Source: Monoplex corrugatus (Eukaryota > Mollusca > Gastropoda > Littorinimorpha > Ranellidae). From it: 64,000 nucleotides of DNA. Position numbers and translations under genes: made by a program. Each line of letters begins with the position of its first letter. The first letter of the stretch is position 1. The notes below the pieces were generated by a model. It was given only the letters and a program-made list of their open reading frames with translations. It was not told the DNA's origin and ran no database searches. This document shows positions 13,991-27,062 of the stretch, piece by piece. The stretch is from NCBI GenBank assembly GCA_030674185.1, contig JAPXFY010000021.1, forward strand, positions 70,044,499 through 70,108,498, read 5' to 3'.

Positions 13991-15089
13991 AATCATACAA
14001 TGAAAATGTCTTTCACTAGAGCCTATTCCAAAACGATCAACCTTGTCCACAAACTGCTGACAACTATAAACAGACTATGTTCACACTTCAAAGAACAGAG
14101 ATCCAAGTCAATCATTTGAGAGACAGTTCAGACAGACAGACAGACGGTAAGTGGAGGGGAGTTGAAACATACAGACAGAGACACAGAGAGAGCCTTTAAA
14201 ACCAGAAAAAGAAAAAAGCTCTGCAAAATGAAGCAAGCTGCTTGATGAAAAATATCACCAGCCAGGCTACGAAAGCTGGGCACCTGAGCAAGCGTCTGCA
14301 ATATGAACTACTGTTGAAAAGAACAGGATAAACAAAAGAAAATTACTACAGAAATTAATGGAAATTATGACTTGATATAAGAAAACCAATGACACAAACA
14401 TAAGCAATGAAAAAATACAAGAAAGAACTGACAGTACACAAAGTGTGCAAGGATGGAACTGACAGGGGAGTGTCATCAAAAGGTCTGACAGACACAGGAA
14501 AGAAAATTGTCCATTCTGAAAGACAGACACAAAGTTACACAGGATCAAGGAAATCTGCAGTGAATCACTGAGGTTACAAAACAAACAAACAAAATGTGGA
14601 CCATTAGTAATCATCAAAAAGGACCAAAAAACCCACCAATGATACCCAAAATGAACAAAACCAATCAAGGCCACCGTAAACAACGTAAACACGACACCAC
14701 CACTGATAAGGAAAAAGGTATAAGAGGATCAAGCCACACAAACAATCTTCCGTTTCTCATGTTCTAGTACTTTTATACGACTTGATGGCAACATGATGAA
14801 AACACTAGCTGCCAACTTAAAAACCAGATCAGAACTGGAAGTTCTTGATGAAGAGTGTGTATCTGCCCAACAGCATACTGTCCTAACTTCAGGCAACTAT
14901 CCATGTGAAGATGTATTCTGCAGGAAGTATTTCATACAAAACTGTACTCTGTGGCTAAAGAACATGCAAAGTCCCTTTAAAATGCTATCCATGAAAACAA
15001 TGTAGAAACTGGTCTTGACACAATTTTTTTTACACTGGAGCATTGTGACAACTAAAATGGTGATGCACACTGGGATACACTCATGAAAC
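13991..15089. other. non-coding stretch 3' of the minus-strand gene
   Basis: Mostly single-copy, A-rich on the plus strand, with a short GACA tract near 14135-14148. The minus-strand open frame across 14267-14692 is very Phe/Leu/Cys-rich, as expected from T-rich non-coding DNA, and has no splice-site support. It may be intron or downstream DNA of the split gene. I see no exon here. Confidence 0.5.
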
Positions 15090-15350
15090 TTTGAGCAAAG
15101 ACTAAATTCATACACTTCGTTTCTGGAACAATCATGCCTACAACTTTCAGAAAAGACCAATGATTCAATCCACAGAAGAAAAATTCACAGACTTCTTTAC
15201 TGGCACAATAATGCCTACAACTTTCAGGAAACACCTATGATTCAATCCATAGAAGAAAAATTACCTTACATCTTTTCTAGCACAAATATATCCACAACTT
15301 TAAGAACAGAGTTACGATTCACAAAATTCAACTCAATTCTTTTCAGGCAC
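15090..15350. repeat. degenerate ~75-bp tandem repeat
   Basis: Three to four diverged units share CCTACAACTTTCAG, ATGATTCAATCCA and AGAAGAAAAATT, separated by segments ending in GGCACAA. Divergence is high, so this is an old local duplication. It is followed by a short CA tract near 15361-15377. Confidence 0.65.
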
Positions 15351-15564
15351 AATTACATCTACACACACACACACACAAACACATGCCAAAAGCTCATCTG
15401 AATCAGTTTCCTGTTTCCTCTGAAAGGGTACTGGAAAAAATTCAAAGACCTTCGAAGGTCTCTCCAAGGCAAAAACAACAAGACAAAGGACAACATCTGG
15501 CACCAGACAGAGGCTACACAAGTCCACCACAAGATCACCAGACAACATCAACCATGAAACCTAC

Positions 15565-15607
15565 TATTCGGCCCACTGCTCGCCGCACGTTTTTGGGGTG
15601 TCGAGGT
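15565..15607 (-). CDS. possible 43-bp exon of the Ser-rich gene (exon E)
   Basis: On the minus strand a strong pyrimidine tract (TTCTGTCCCTCTGTGCCCAG) precedes 43 bases that end at GTAGGT. Read in phase 0, the phase left by the exon at 20118-20262, it encodes TSTPQKRAASSGPN plus one base. It is GC-richer than its surroundings and its composition (Ser, Thr, Lys/Arg, Pro) continues that of the preceding exons. The acceptor is good; the donor lacks A at +4 but keeps G at +5. A 43-bp exon is small, and no later exon was recognised to confirm the outgoing phase. I treat it as plausible. Transcript data or alignment to a related mollusc would decide. Confidence 0.42.
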
Positions 15608-16244
15608 CTGGGCACAGAGGGACAGAACAACACTGACAGCGTGAGACATGGGATATGCGTGACACGACACAACATCCCCATATACACGTACACGTCATGT
15701 GACAACAGTTAACAGTGGAATGGAATTCCTGATAACAATTCATACAGCAGTCTCATAAATCCCTAATACGTGAATTCTTTTATTTCATTTTATCAGGACT
15801 GTCCCTGAAGCTTCAAACCATGAAAATGTTAACATTTTTATGTCAGAGAATCTGTGAGAACTGTTATTTAATGAAAAGCTTACAGGCTGAAAGCATAGGC
15901 AACTTTGATGGAGAAACAAGCTGGCATGGTTTCATAAAAACCCTACACAAAACAACACTTAGCTGGCACATCTACCAGGACACAAGCCATGTATTCTACA
16001 AGGTCACTAAAAACACTGATCTATACACAGGTCAATTATACATATTCATGTACTGAACAATAAGTGAAGTAATCTACACTTTACTTTCAAACACCAATAA
16101 CCTACAAACAAAAAACAACAAAAAAACAAAAACAAAAGAAAACGTGTGTTTAAAACTATAGATCACACTATGTTACCAAATTGAATTCTTACAATCAATT
16201 TTCTTGAGGCAAAAAAAAAAAAAAACACCACTCGCACTAACACA
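15608..16244 (-). other. non-coding, probable intron (part)
   Basis: AT-rich single-copy DNA between probable exon E and a minisatellite. It includes an A-rich run (AAACAACAAAAAAACAAAAA near 16110) and a poly-A tract near 16212. I see no exon. Confidence 0.5.
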
Positions 16245-16835
16245 ATTGTCTCCTATCCCACTCTCCCCTATCTCCTCTGACATGACTGTTTAACCCCTCC
16301 TATCCCACTCTCCCCTATCTCCTCTGACATGACTGTTTAACCTCTCCTATCCCACTCTCCCCTTATCTCTTCTGACATGACTGTTTAACCTCTCCTATCC
16401 CACTCTCCCTTATCTCCTCTGACATGACTGTTTAACCTCTCTATCCCACTCTCCCTATTCCTCTGACATGACTGTTTAACCTCTCCTATCCACTTCCCCT
16501 ATCTCCTCTGACATGACTGTTTAACCTCTCCTATCCCACTCTCCCTATCTCCACTGACATGACTGTTTAACCTCTCCTATCCCACTCTCCCCTATCACCT
16601 CTGACATGACTGTTTAACCCCTCCTATCCCACTCTCCCCTATCTCCTCTGACATGACTGTTTAACCCCTCCTATCCCACTCTCCCCTATCACCTCTGACA
16701 TGACTGTTTAACCTCTCCTATCCCATTCTCCCCTATCTCCTCTGACATGACTGTTTAACCTCTCCTATCCCACTCTCCCCTATCTCCTCTGACATGACTG
16801 TTTAACCCCTCCTATCCTACTCTTCCTCATCTCCT
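16245..16835. repeat. ~47-bp pyrimidine-rich minisatellite
   Basis: About 12-13 tandem units of CTCCTATCCCACTCTCCCCT, ATCTCCTCTGACATGACTGT and TTAACCT. Spacing between successive GACATGACTG blocks is 47-48 bp. Units differ by single-base changes and one- or two-base deletions around the C-runs. The array ends where a SINE begins at about 16853. Confidence 0.95.
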
Positions 16836-16852
16836 CTTCCCATTCTCTGTAT

Positions 16853-17862
<1,010 letters not shown>

Positions 17863-17974
17863 GCCTGTTGGTCTCCTCCTATTGGTTCCATATCCAACCG
17901 GCCTATGGCACAACCTGTGCCATCTTCCTGCAGCATCCCATCCCACCATAATCCTCACACATTTACACAGGAAC

Positions 17975-18930
17975 ACGGGTATGATCCCTAAGACAGTTCA
18001 CTATCCCAAAACACTGAAACACGTGTATGATCCCTAAGACAGTTCACTATCCCAAAACACTGAAACACGTGTATGATCCCTAAGACAGTTCACTATCCCA
18101 AAACACTGAAACACGTGTATGATCCCTAAGACAGTTCACTATCCCAAAACACTGAAACACGTGTATGATCCCTAAGACAGTTCACTATCCCAAAACACTG
18201 AAACACGTGTATGATCCCTAAGACAGTTCACTATCCCAAAACACTGAAACACTGTATGATCCCTAAGACAGTTCACTATCCCAAAACACTGAAACACGTG
18301 TATGATCCCTAAGACAGTTCACTATCCCAAAACACTGAAACACGTGTATGATCCCTAAGACAGTTCACTATCCCCAAACACTGAAACATGTGTATGATCC
18401 CTAAGACAGTTCACTATCCCAAAACACTGAAACACCTGTATGATCCCTAAGACAGTTCACTATCCCCAAACACTGAAACACGTGTATGATCCCTAAGACA
18501 GTTCACTATCCCAAAACACTGAAACACGTGTATGATCCCTAAGACAGTTCATATCCCAAACACTGAAACACGTGTATGATCCTAAGACAGTTCACTATCC
18601 CAAAACACTGAACACGTGTATGATCCCTAAGACAGTTCACTATCCCAAAACACTGAAACACGTGTATGATCCCTAAGACAGTTCACTATCCCCAAACACT
18701 GAAACACGTGTATGATCCCTAAGACAGTTCACTATCCCCAAACACTGAAACACGTGTATGACCCCTAAGACAGTTCACTATCCCAAAACACTGAAACACG
18801 TGTATGATCCCTAAGACAGTTCATATCCCAAAACACTGAAACACGTGTATGATCCTAAGACAGTTCATTATCCAAAACACTGAAACACGAGTATGACCCT
18901 AAAACAGTTCACTATCCCAAAACACTTTTA
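17975..18930. repeat. 46-bp minisatellite, ~20 copies
   Basis: Tandem units of TGATCCCTAAGACAGTTCAC, TATCCCAAAACACTGAAACA and CGTGTA, period 46 bp. Most copies are identical; small indels and substitutions are commoner at the distal end (18830-18930). Each unit contains CACGTGT, close to an E-box, but this is a by-product of repetition and I infer no function. Confidence 0.96.
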
Positions 18931-20117
18931 AGAAAAGTTGCCAAATGTTGTCATGACACAAATAAAATGTTTCCTTACACAATTTTACTCTTCCTGTAGA
19001 GAACAAACACAGCTACAGGGAAGGGGGGAACGGCAACAACTCAGAATTCAAATATAAACAAGCATGTGACACAAAATCCAAAGATACAAACAAGAAATAC
19101 AGTATGACAAATTTGCATATGGTAAATCAGGTATGATAATATTACAATAATCGTGCAACAGGAGAGGGAACATATATCTTGGTTGATTATGTTCGTATTT
19201 ATCACCGTTTATAAAGTATCCTGAAAATACAAAGGATTGACAGCTGTTTCTGTACAAGTATATAAAACTGTATACATATTTCATGGTATTCTTGTCACAG
19301 CTGTGTCTGTGTTAATAAATAAAACTAGTGTACATTTCATGGTATTCATGTAAAAAATATTAAGCAGAAGCAAAAACTACAACAAAAACCAAAAAAATGG
19401 AAAGCTGTAGCTTCTTATTATTGCTCTGATTTAGTGATTACAATACTGTGTTTATTCTAGAACGTTCTTTTGCCATTATTCTAACATTATTCATCTATTA
19501 TTTCCACAAAATCCTTCCAACTTTTTCTGTTTTTGATCTGTTATTAGACTACAGCTGTAGGGAAAAAAAACTGCTCACTGAAGCTACGTAGGGCTCCAGC
19601 AACATGACACGATAGGATGGCAACAGCAGTGATAAAAAGCTACACAATAATGCGCAAAACACAGCAGTGATAACAAAACACCACATCTACTCCTAGCTGT
19701 ACACAATCAATGTCTGGCAAAACACCAAAACAGTGAAACATCAACAGCTCCCCACCTGGCCAACCGGATGCCTAAATATCAAAACAGCAACACGCTTAAA
19801 AAGACAAACCCACATGAAACAAGCAAGCATCCATTTGACATCACACCACTTTGCACAGAAAATGGAGAGAATACAGACAGTTTTACTATAGCTCTGTGTG
19901 TTTAACCCTGCACTGCCCCACCTTGTCAACCCGCTTTCTGCAGAAAGGGGATAAAGGGACTGGTGAAATGAAGTGTTCAAGACAGAGAGAGCAGTAATAA
20001 TGGATTCAGTGCTCCAGTGTCTTAACAACATGGCAATGACAACGTGACACAACACGTACACAGGCACACAACACACACACAGAATGTTTCCAGTGAGGGC
20101 GTAGCTGATATACATAC
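18931..20117 (-). other. intron between exons D and E (part)
   Basis: Single-copy AT-rich DNA, interpreted as intron because it lies between exon D and probable exon E. I see no further exon. A short imperfect palindrome at 19901-19960 is listed separately. Confidence 0.6.
19901..19960. mobile_element. possible inner-arm remnant of the palindromic MITE
   Basis: TTTAACCCTGCACTGCCCCA is followed by an imperfect hairpin around CCGCTTTCTGCAGAAAGGGG and then ATAAAGGG. Its general shape (TTAACCC start, CTGCAG centre) is like the inner palindrome of the TTAA-flanked elements, but the arms are poorly conserved and the right TTAA is missing. This is a weak call. Confidence 0.25.
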
Positions 20118-20262
20118 CGGGGTGAGGTGGTTTCTGGATCGTGAGGCACCAGAGGAGGAAGCAGTGGTGGTGGAGGAGGAGGAGGTAGGTCCCCCCCTCC
20201 CTGTACTTCCCTGTGACTGTACACTGTTGACACTACTGGTGCTGGATGTCCGTGACACAGAC
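20118..20262 (-). CDS. internal exon of a Ser/Thr-rich protein gene (exon D)
   Basis: On the minus strand the acceptor CGTGTGCACCCACAG lies at the 20263/20262 boundary and the donor GTATGT begins at 20117. The 145-bp exon is one base plus 48 open codons. Its first base completes an AAG Lys codon with the two bases left by exon C, and it ends in phase 0. The peptide begins SVSRTSSTSSVNSVQSQGST, continues with poly-Ser and poly-Thr stretches, and ends RSRNHLTP. More than half the residues are Ser or Thr, with scattered Arg, which suggests a disordered, phosphorylatable linker. I see no folded domain and do not recognise the family. The exon is GC-rich in an AT-rich setting. The plus-strand frame over the same bases is a shadow. 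Confidence 0.78.
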
Positions 20263-21285
20263 CTGTGGGTGCACACGCTTAGTGAACAATGGACGATGAA
20301 CATTAGGGTTATACTACAAACAAGGCCTGGCAAGACACAGTCTGCACCCAATTTCCATACGTTTACTACTCCAACTTTTCTCCTTAACTCTCTCGTTACG
20401 AGCGGCGGGATTTCCCAATCATATCTCAACGATGCTTGTGTACGAACGTCGGAGAAATCCAACTTGGGGTTTAGAAAATTTGCGGAGCTTTCAATATTTC
20501 CCTTATCCAAAACTAATGGCCAGAAATACATTCTTTGGTCATTCTCAGCCTTGTGTCAGGCCATCAGGTCAATGTACTCTGCAGCTGGAGTGTAGACAGT
20601 GCAAAGTTCACGACCCCCTAGCTTTTGCAGCAAAGCAGACGACGGAAAAGCAAATGGCCAAACAACACTCAACATCTCAGCGCTTTTCAAGACGATCTCT
20701 TTGTTAAGTGCACTTGGAGTGTGTGCAAGTTGGATTTTATGAAATTTCATTCAAAATGTGACTGTAGGAACTGACATATTGACCTGACTATGTATTTTGT
20801 AAGATCTTTTTCACCTGAAAATTTCTCTAATTTTACTTCTACCATTTCTCAACAACCATGAGGGTTAGACAGTTGAAATTTCGCATGTTGTACACCAACA
20901 CCAATCGTTTAATATATAACCTGCCAAATTTCAAAGCTCTCTGTTTTCATTTGTTTGTATGAGAATTTTTCTCATGACCTATGCAAATGGTGCGTATCAG
21001 GGGAACGGCAAGGGGCATAATTGTACATAGTGATGAGTTCAAAACAACAGAAAAAGATAGAACAAAAACACATCCACCTTTCCCAGAACCTAACATACAA
21101 TGCTTCCTCTTATCTTCAAAAACAACTGAACAGAAAGGGGGAATAAAAGAGGGGGGGGGGGGGGGGAGAGGCCATATACCTGTTTTTATTTTAACAGTGC
21201 AACCAAAACTATTGAAGTAGTCTGAATCACTCCCTACACAATTCATATTCCATGCCTATTCAAATGTATAAAAGTCTTTGTGTGT
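20263..21285 (-). other. intron between exons C and D (proximal part)
   Basis: Single-copy DNA without a supported exon. It includes a poly-G tract at about 21150-21168 within a purine-rich stretch. A segment from about 20380 (TTAACTCTCTCGTTACGAGC) looks like an unrelated old dispersed repeat, but I have no second copy here to prove it. Confidence 0.5.
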
Positions 21286-21835
<550 letters not shown>

Positions 21836-21964
21836 CGCGCATGGGCATGTTGTTTTGTGTGTCTTGTTCATGTTTATTTACACACTGTTAAAATCAATCT
21901 GATGCCCAATTTTCATATCTGTTTCGACAACAAGCACTGAAAATGGATGGCATCCAGGTTTACT

Positions 21965-22000
<36 letters not shown>

Positions 22001-22109
22001 GATCATTGCTCTCAGAGAGGCCACCTTTGTGCTCACCTATTTTTTTTTCACCCCATTTTCTATGCCACCTTAATGGCCACAGAAGCTGGGGATTTTTTTT
22101 TTTTTTTTT
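21836..22109 (-). other. intron stretch with two poly-T tracts
   Basis: Single-copy DNA containing poly-T runs of about 31 bp (21967-21997) and about 26 bp (22093-22118). The second adjoins the 3' end of a minus-oriented SINE. Read on the minus strand these are poly-A tracts and may be tails of retroposed sequences. Confidence 0.55.
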
Positions 22110-22115
22110 TTTTTT

Positions 22116-22507
22116 TTTACAATGCGATGATGATAATGATGTCGATGAGGATGATAATCATGATGCTTGCTATGGAGTTCCGTCAAGGATTGAGACCACG
22201 TGGCAGGGCTGTACTCTACGCTTACTATCATAATATATCCTGGCGTCAACCAGGTCCGAGAGATACAGACACCTGCGGTGCTGGTCAGAAGATTTGAGCA
22301 ACACCTTCAATGACGCATCCGTGAAGTGGATGAGACTTGACTGTGTAGTTCTAGTCTTACCAATGAGCCCACAACACGCCCAACTCTGGGTAGGAGCCGG
22401 TTAGAGCCGAAAAATCCCACAATGATTTTTGAAGGGACTGATAGGGATTCGAACCCACAACCTTCCAGTCGGTAGTCCGTTGCGTTAACCACTATACCAC
22501 GGCAACT
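22116..22507 (-). mobile_element. tRNA-derived SINE, family B, minus copy
   Basis: On the minus strand the element opens with a tRNA-like head: GGTATAGTGGTTAACGCAAC as A-box region and a perfect GGGTTCGAATCCC B-box, the complement of 22444-22456. The body contains AAAAATCATTGTGGGATTTT, GGCGTGTTGTGGGCTCA and a CACCGCAGGTGTCTGTATCT block. It ends in a trinucleotide-rich tail (ATCATCCTCATCG). A second copy with the same order of blocks lies at 57025-57372. RNA polymerase III type II promoter boxes identify it as a tRNA-derived SINE. It sits in the intron between exons C and D. Confidence 0.82.
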
Positions 22508-22657
22508 GGTAGGTATACTAATTTACATCCACTTGTCAATATTAAATGGGAAAAGACATTCACACTCAAAATGTATTCATGCTAGTGTGAACAGACAGAC
22601 ACAAGAGACACAGACAGAGCACAGACAAATACACAGAATCCAATGACGATCACTCAC

Positions 22658-22843
22658 TTCCCTGACGTGGCCGTGGGTACACTGGACCTCTCTGGAGGTT
22701 TACTGCGGCGACCGTGGGCAGGAGAGGAGGCACGATCCCCACCCGCTTGCAGACGAGACAGGCCGGGGTGGTTTGGGGTGGTGGGGGTGGTGGGCTTGGA
22801 ACTGTGGGTAGGACTGATACTGCCGTCGTCCTCTGCTAGGCCG
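22658..22843 (-). CDS. internal exon of a Ser/Thr/Pro-rich protein gene (exon C)
   Basis: On the minus strand the acceptor CCTCTCTCTGTGTTCACAG, preceded by a branch-point-like TACTGAC, opens the exon at 22843. The donor GTGAGT follows at 22657. The 186 bp are one base, 61 open codons and two bases. The first base completes an AAC Asn codon with exon B, and the last two bases (AA) become AAG Lys with exon D. The peptide starts GLAEDDGSISPTHSSKPTTP, carries repeated PTTP turns, and ends GRRSKPPERSSVPTATSG. It is rich in Pro, Ser, Thr and Arg and likely disordered, with several Ser-Pro/Thr-Pro sites. No domain is recognisable. A 2.5-kb minisatellite starts about 12 bp from the acceptor. The plus-strand frame here is a shadow. 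Confidence 0.8.
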
Positions 22844-22854
22844 CTGTGAACACA

Positions 22855-25316
22855 GAGAGAGGGTCAGTACAGTGAGACATTTTCACAGCATGAAGCTTGT
22901 TTCTATTTCAGTGAGAGGGTTGATATAGTAAGACATTTTCACAACATGAAGCTTGTTTCTATTTCAGTGAGAGAGTTGATATAGTAAGACATTTTCACAA
23001 CATGAAGCTTGTTTCTATTTCAGTGAGAGAGTTGATATAGTAAGACATTTTCACAACATGAAGCTTGTTTCTATTTCAGTGAGAGAGTTGATATAGTAAG
23101 ACATTTTCACAACATGAAGCTTGTTTCTATTTCAGTGAGAGGTCGGTATAGTAAGACATTTTCACAACATGAAGCTTGTTTCTATTTCAGTGAGAGGTCG
23201 GTATAGTAAGACATTTTCACAACATGAAGCTTGTTTCTATTTCAGTGAGAAGTCGGTATAGTAAGACATTTTCACAACATGAAGCTTGTTTCTATTTCAG
23301 TGAGAAGTCGGTATAGTAAGACATTTTCACAGCATGAAGCTTGTTTCTATTTCAGTGAGAAGTCGGTATAGTAAGACATTTTCACAGCATGAAGCTTGTT
23401 TCTATTTCAGTGAGAAGTCGGTATAGTAAGACATTTTCACAGCATGAAGCTTGTTTCTATTTCAGTGAGAAGTCGGTATAGTAAGACATTTTCACAACAT
23501 GAAGCTTGTTTCTATTTCACAGTGACAGGGTTGGTACAGTAAGACATTTTCACAACATGAAGCTTGTTTCTATTTCACAGTGACAGGGTTGGTACAGTAA
23601 GACATTTTCACAGCAATAAGCTGGTTTCTATTTCACAGTGAGAGGGTCAGTACAGTAAGACATTTTCACAGCAATAAGCTGGTTTCTATTTCACAGTGAC
23701 AGGGTCAGTACAGTAAGACATTTTCACAGCATGAAGCTTGTTTCTATTTCACAGTGACAGGGTTGGTACAGTAAGACATTTTCACAACATGAAGCTGGTT
23801 TCTATTTCACAGTGAGAGGGTTGGTACAGTAAGACATTTTCACAGCATGAAGCTTGTTTCTATTTCAAAGTGACAGGGTCAGTACAGCAAGACATTTTCA
23901 CAACATGAAGCTTGTTTCTATTTCACAGACAGGGTTGGTACAGTAAGACATTTTCACAACATGAAGCTGGTTTCTATTTCACAGTGAGAGGGTCAGTACA
24001 ATGAGACATTTTCACAGCAATAAGCTGGTTTCTATTTCACAGTGAGAGGGTTGGTACAGTAAGACATTTTCACAGCATGAAGCTTGTTTCTATTTCACAG
24101 TGACAGGGTTGGTACAGTAAGACATTTTCACAGCTATAAGCTGGTTTCTATTTCACAGTGACAGGGTTGGTACAGTAAGACATTTTCACAGCAATAAGCT
24201 GGTTTCTATTTCACAGTGACAGGGTTGGTACAGTAAGACATTTTCACAGCAATAAGCTGGTTTCTATTTCACAGTGACAGGGTTGGTACAGTAAGACATT
24301 TTCACAGCTATAAGCTTGTTTCTATTTCACAGTGACAGGGTTGGTACAGTAAGACATTTTCACAACATGAAGCTGGTTTCTATTTCACAGTGAGAGGGTC
24401 AGTACAGTAAGACATTTTCACAGCAATAAGCTGGTTTCTATTTCACAGTGAGAGGGTTGGTACAGTAAGACATTTTCACAGCATGAAGCTTGTTTCTATT
24501 TCACAGTGACAGGGTCAGTACAGTAAGACATTTTCACAGCAATAAGCTGGTTTCTATTTCACAGTGAGAGGGTTGGTACAGTAAGACATTTTCACAGCAT
24601 GAAGCTTGTTTCTATTTCACAGTGACAGGGTCAGTACAGCAAGACATTTTCACAACATGAAGCTTGTTTCTATTTCACAGTGACAGGGTTGGTACAGTAA
24701 GACATTTTCACAGCATGAAGCTTGTTTCTATTTCACAGTGAGAGGGTCAGTACAATGAGACATTTTCACAGCATGAAACTTGTTTCTATTTCACAGTGAC
24801 AGGGTTGGTACAGTAAGACATTTTCACAGCAATAAGCTTGTTTCTATTTCACAGTGACAGGGTTGGTACAGTAAGACATTTTCACAGCATGAAGCTTGTT
24901 TCTATTTCACAGTGAGAGGGTCAGTACAGTAAGACATTTTCACAGCATGAAGCTTGTTTCTATTTCAAAGTGACAGGGTCAGTACAGCAAGACATTTTCA
25001 CAACATGAAGCTTGTTTCTATTTCACAGTGACAGGGTTGGTACAGTAAGACATTTTCACAGCATGAAGCTTGTTTCTATTTCACAGTGAGAGGGTCAGTA
25101 CAGCAAGACATTTTCACAGCATGAAACTTGTTTCTATTTCACAGTGACAGGGTTGGTACAGTAAGACATTTTCACAGCATGAAGCTTGTTTCTATTTCAC
25201 AGTGACAGGGTCAGTACAGCAAGACATTTTCACAGCAATAAGCTGGTTTCTATTTCACAGTGACAGGGTTGGTACAGTAAGACATTTTCACAGCAATAAG
25301 CTGGTTTCTATTTCAT
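22855..25316. repeat. ~54-58-bp intronic minisatellite, ~43 copies
   Basis: Tandem units contain GTACAGTAAGACATTTTCAC, A(A/G)CATGAAGCTTGTTTCTAT and TTCACAGTGACAGGGT, with a 54-bp form lacking part of the CACAGTGACAGGG end. Two subtypes alternate, GCATGAAGCTTG and GCAATAAGCTGG, suggesting repeated gene conversion or unequal exchange. The proximal unit merges with the branch-point and pyrimidine region of the exon C acceptor. So the array was probably seeded from the intron's own 3' end. Confidence 0.96.
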
Positions 25317-25497
25317 TTTACTTCATATACTGAGGACTACTTTGTGTGTGGTATAACATCTGCTGGCCTTTCAGGTGTGATGAAATGGTTAAACTGAAGG
25401 GTTGTCTGCAATCATGACATGAGCGTTCTGCCTGGGTTGACTGATGCTGTGTTGTCCTGGCAGACTGACGCCGGTAGAGATGCTGTGTTACCAGTTT
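25317..25497 (-). other. intron stretch between array and LINE tail
   Basis: Short single-copy sequence with no gene. It separates the 57-bp array from the CAT-rich tail of a LINE fragment. Confidence 0.5.
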
Positions 25498-25612
25498 CAT
25501 CATCATCCATCATCATCATCATCATCATCATGTGCCCTGCCGCATGGTGTTTGGCAATCATGGCCCTCCATATGTATCTATCCCTTGTCACTGCAAGTAC
25601 ATCTTCCATCCT
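25498..25612 (-). mobile_element. 3'-terminal LINE fragment with (ATG)n tail
   Basis: On the minus strand the sequence GATAGATACATATGGAGGGC-CATGATTGCC, then CCATGCGGCAGGGCACATGA and an (ATGATG)n tail matches the 3' end of the two larger LINE fragments at 55998-56421 and 60388-60945 (DRDKWKSMIANAMRQGT type ending). Only about 80 bp of body remains, so it is an extreme 5' truncation. I could not define a clear target-site duplication because both flanks are repetitive or short. Confidence 0.72.
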
Positions 25613-25829
25613 CACTGAAACTTCTTTCTGACTTCATCATTGACCTCAAACTTCTTCACTGGAAACAAAGTATTGCCAGTAAGGTGCAAAAGGTTGACTG
25701 TACATGTACACCAGCTGTGTGTTTCCCAACAAGGCCTACATCAGATGGAACAAGCCATCTCTGCTGCATCCACAGGTAGGCCCTGTGCCTTGTATCATGT
25801 CATACACACACTGCTCAATACACACACTG

Positions 25830-27062
25830 CAACAGACTGTCTCACATGTTTAGATGTAATCACCTGACAGACTGTCTCACATGTTTAGACATAATCACCT
25901 GACAGACTGTTGTCTCACATGTTTAGACATAATCACCTGACAGACTGTCTCACATGTTTAGACATAATCACCTGGCTGACTGTCTCACATGTTTAGACAT
26001 AATCACCTGGCTGACTGTCTCACATGTTTAGACATAATCACCTGACAGACTGTCTCACACGTTTAGACATAATCACCTGACAGACTGTCTCACATGTTTA
26101 GACATAATCACCTGACAGACTGTCTCACATGTTTAGACATAATCACCTGACAGACTGCCTCACATGTTTAGACATAATCACCTGACAGACTGTCTCACAT
26201 GTTTAGACATAATCACCTGACAGACTGCCTCACATGTTTAGACATAATCACCTGACAGACTGTCTCACATGTTTAGACATAATCACCTGACAGACTGTCT
26301 CACATGTTTAGACATAATCACCTGACAGACTGTCTCACACGTTTAGACATAATCACCTGACAGACTGTTGTCTCACATGTTTAGACATAATCACCTGACA
26401 GACTGTCTCACATGTTTAGACATAATCACCTGACAGACTGTCTCACATGTTTAGACATAATCACCTGACAAACTGTCTCACATGTTTAGACGTAATCACC
26501 TGACAGACTGTCTCACATGTTTAGACATAATCACCTGACAGACTGTCTCACATGTTTAGACATAATCACCTGACAGACTGCCTCACATGTTTAGACATAA
26601 TCACCTGACAGACTGTCTCACATGTTTAGACATAATCACCTGACAGACTGCCTCACATGTTTAGACATAATCACCTGACAGACTGTCTCACATGTTTAGA
26701 CATAATCACCTGACAGACTGTCTCACATGTTTAGACATAATCACCTGACAGACTGTCTCACACGTTTAGACATAATCACCTGACAGACTGTTGTCTCACA
26801 TGTTTAGACATAATCACCTGACAGACTGTCTCACATGTTTAGACATAATCACCTGACAGACTGTCTCACATGTTTAGACATAATCACCTGACAAACTGTC
26901 TCACATGTTTAGACGTAATCACCTGACAGACTGTCTCACATGTTTAGACATAATCACCTGACAGACTGTCTCACATGTTTAGACATAATCACCTGACAGA
27001 CTGTCTCACATGTTTAGACATAATCACCTGACAAACTGTCTCACATGTTTAGACATAATCAC
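25830..27062. repeat. 35-bp minisatellite with higher-order structure
   Basis: About 35 units of CTGACAGACTGTCTCACATG and TTTAGACATAATCAC. Variant units (CACACG, ACTGTTGTCTC, ACTGCCTC, ACAAACTG, GACGTAATC) recur in the same order 423 bp apart: 26340 to 26763, 26365 to 26788, 26467 to 26890, and 26489 to 26912. A 12-unit block was therefore duplicated as a whole. A plus-oriented SINE begins at the array's distal end. Confidence 0.96.

Noticed and set aside
14267..14692. 141-residue hydrophobic minus-strand frame resembling a membrane protein
   Set aside because: Composition is dominated by Phe, Leu, Cys and Ser from T-rich DNA; no homologous motif, and splice sites do not join it to the Ser-rich gene.
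15399..15440. Further downstream exon on the minus strand after a TTTTTTCCAG acceptor
   Set aside because: The frame is open for about 15 codons but ends only at a weak GTGTTTG donor inside a CA repeat; too little support.
15383..15712. 109-residue plus-strand frame with a Lys/Gln-rich start
   Set aside because: No splice or promoter support, no conserved motif, and it overlaps the better-supported minus-strand exon E.
20044..20595. 183-residue plus-strand frame over exon D
   Set aside because: The Ser-rich minus-strand reading has matching splice sites and phase with three other exons; the plus frame is its shadow extended into intron.
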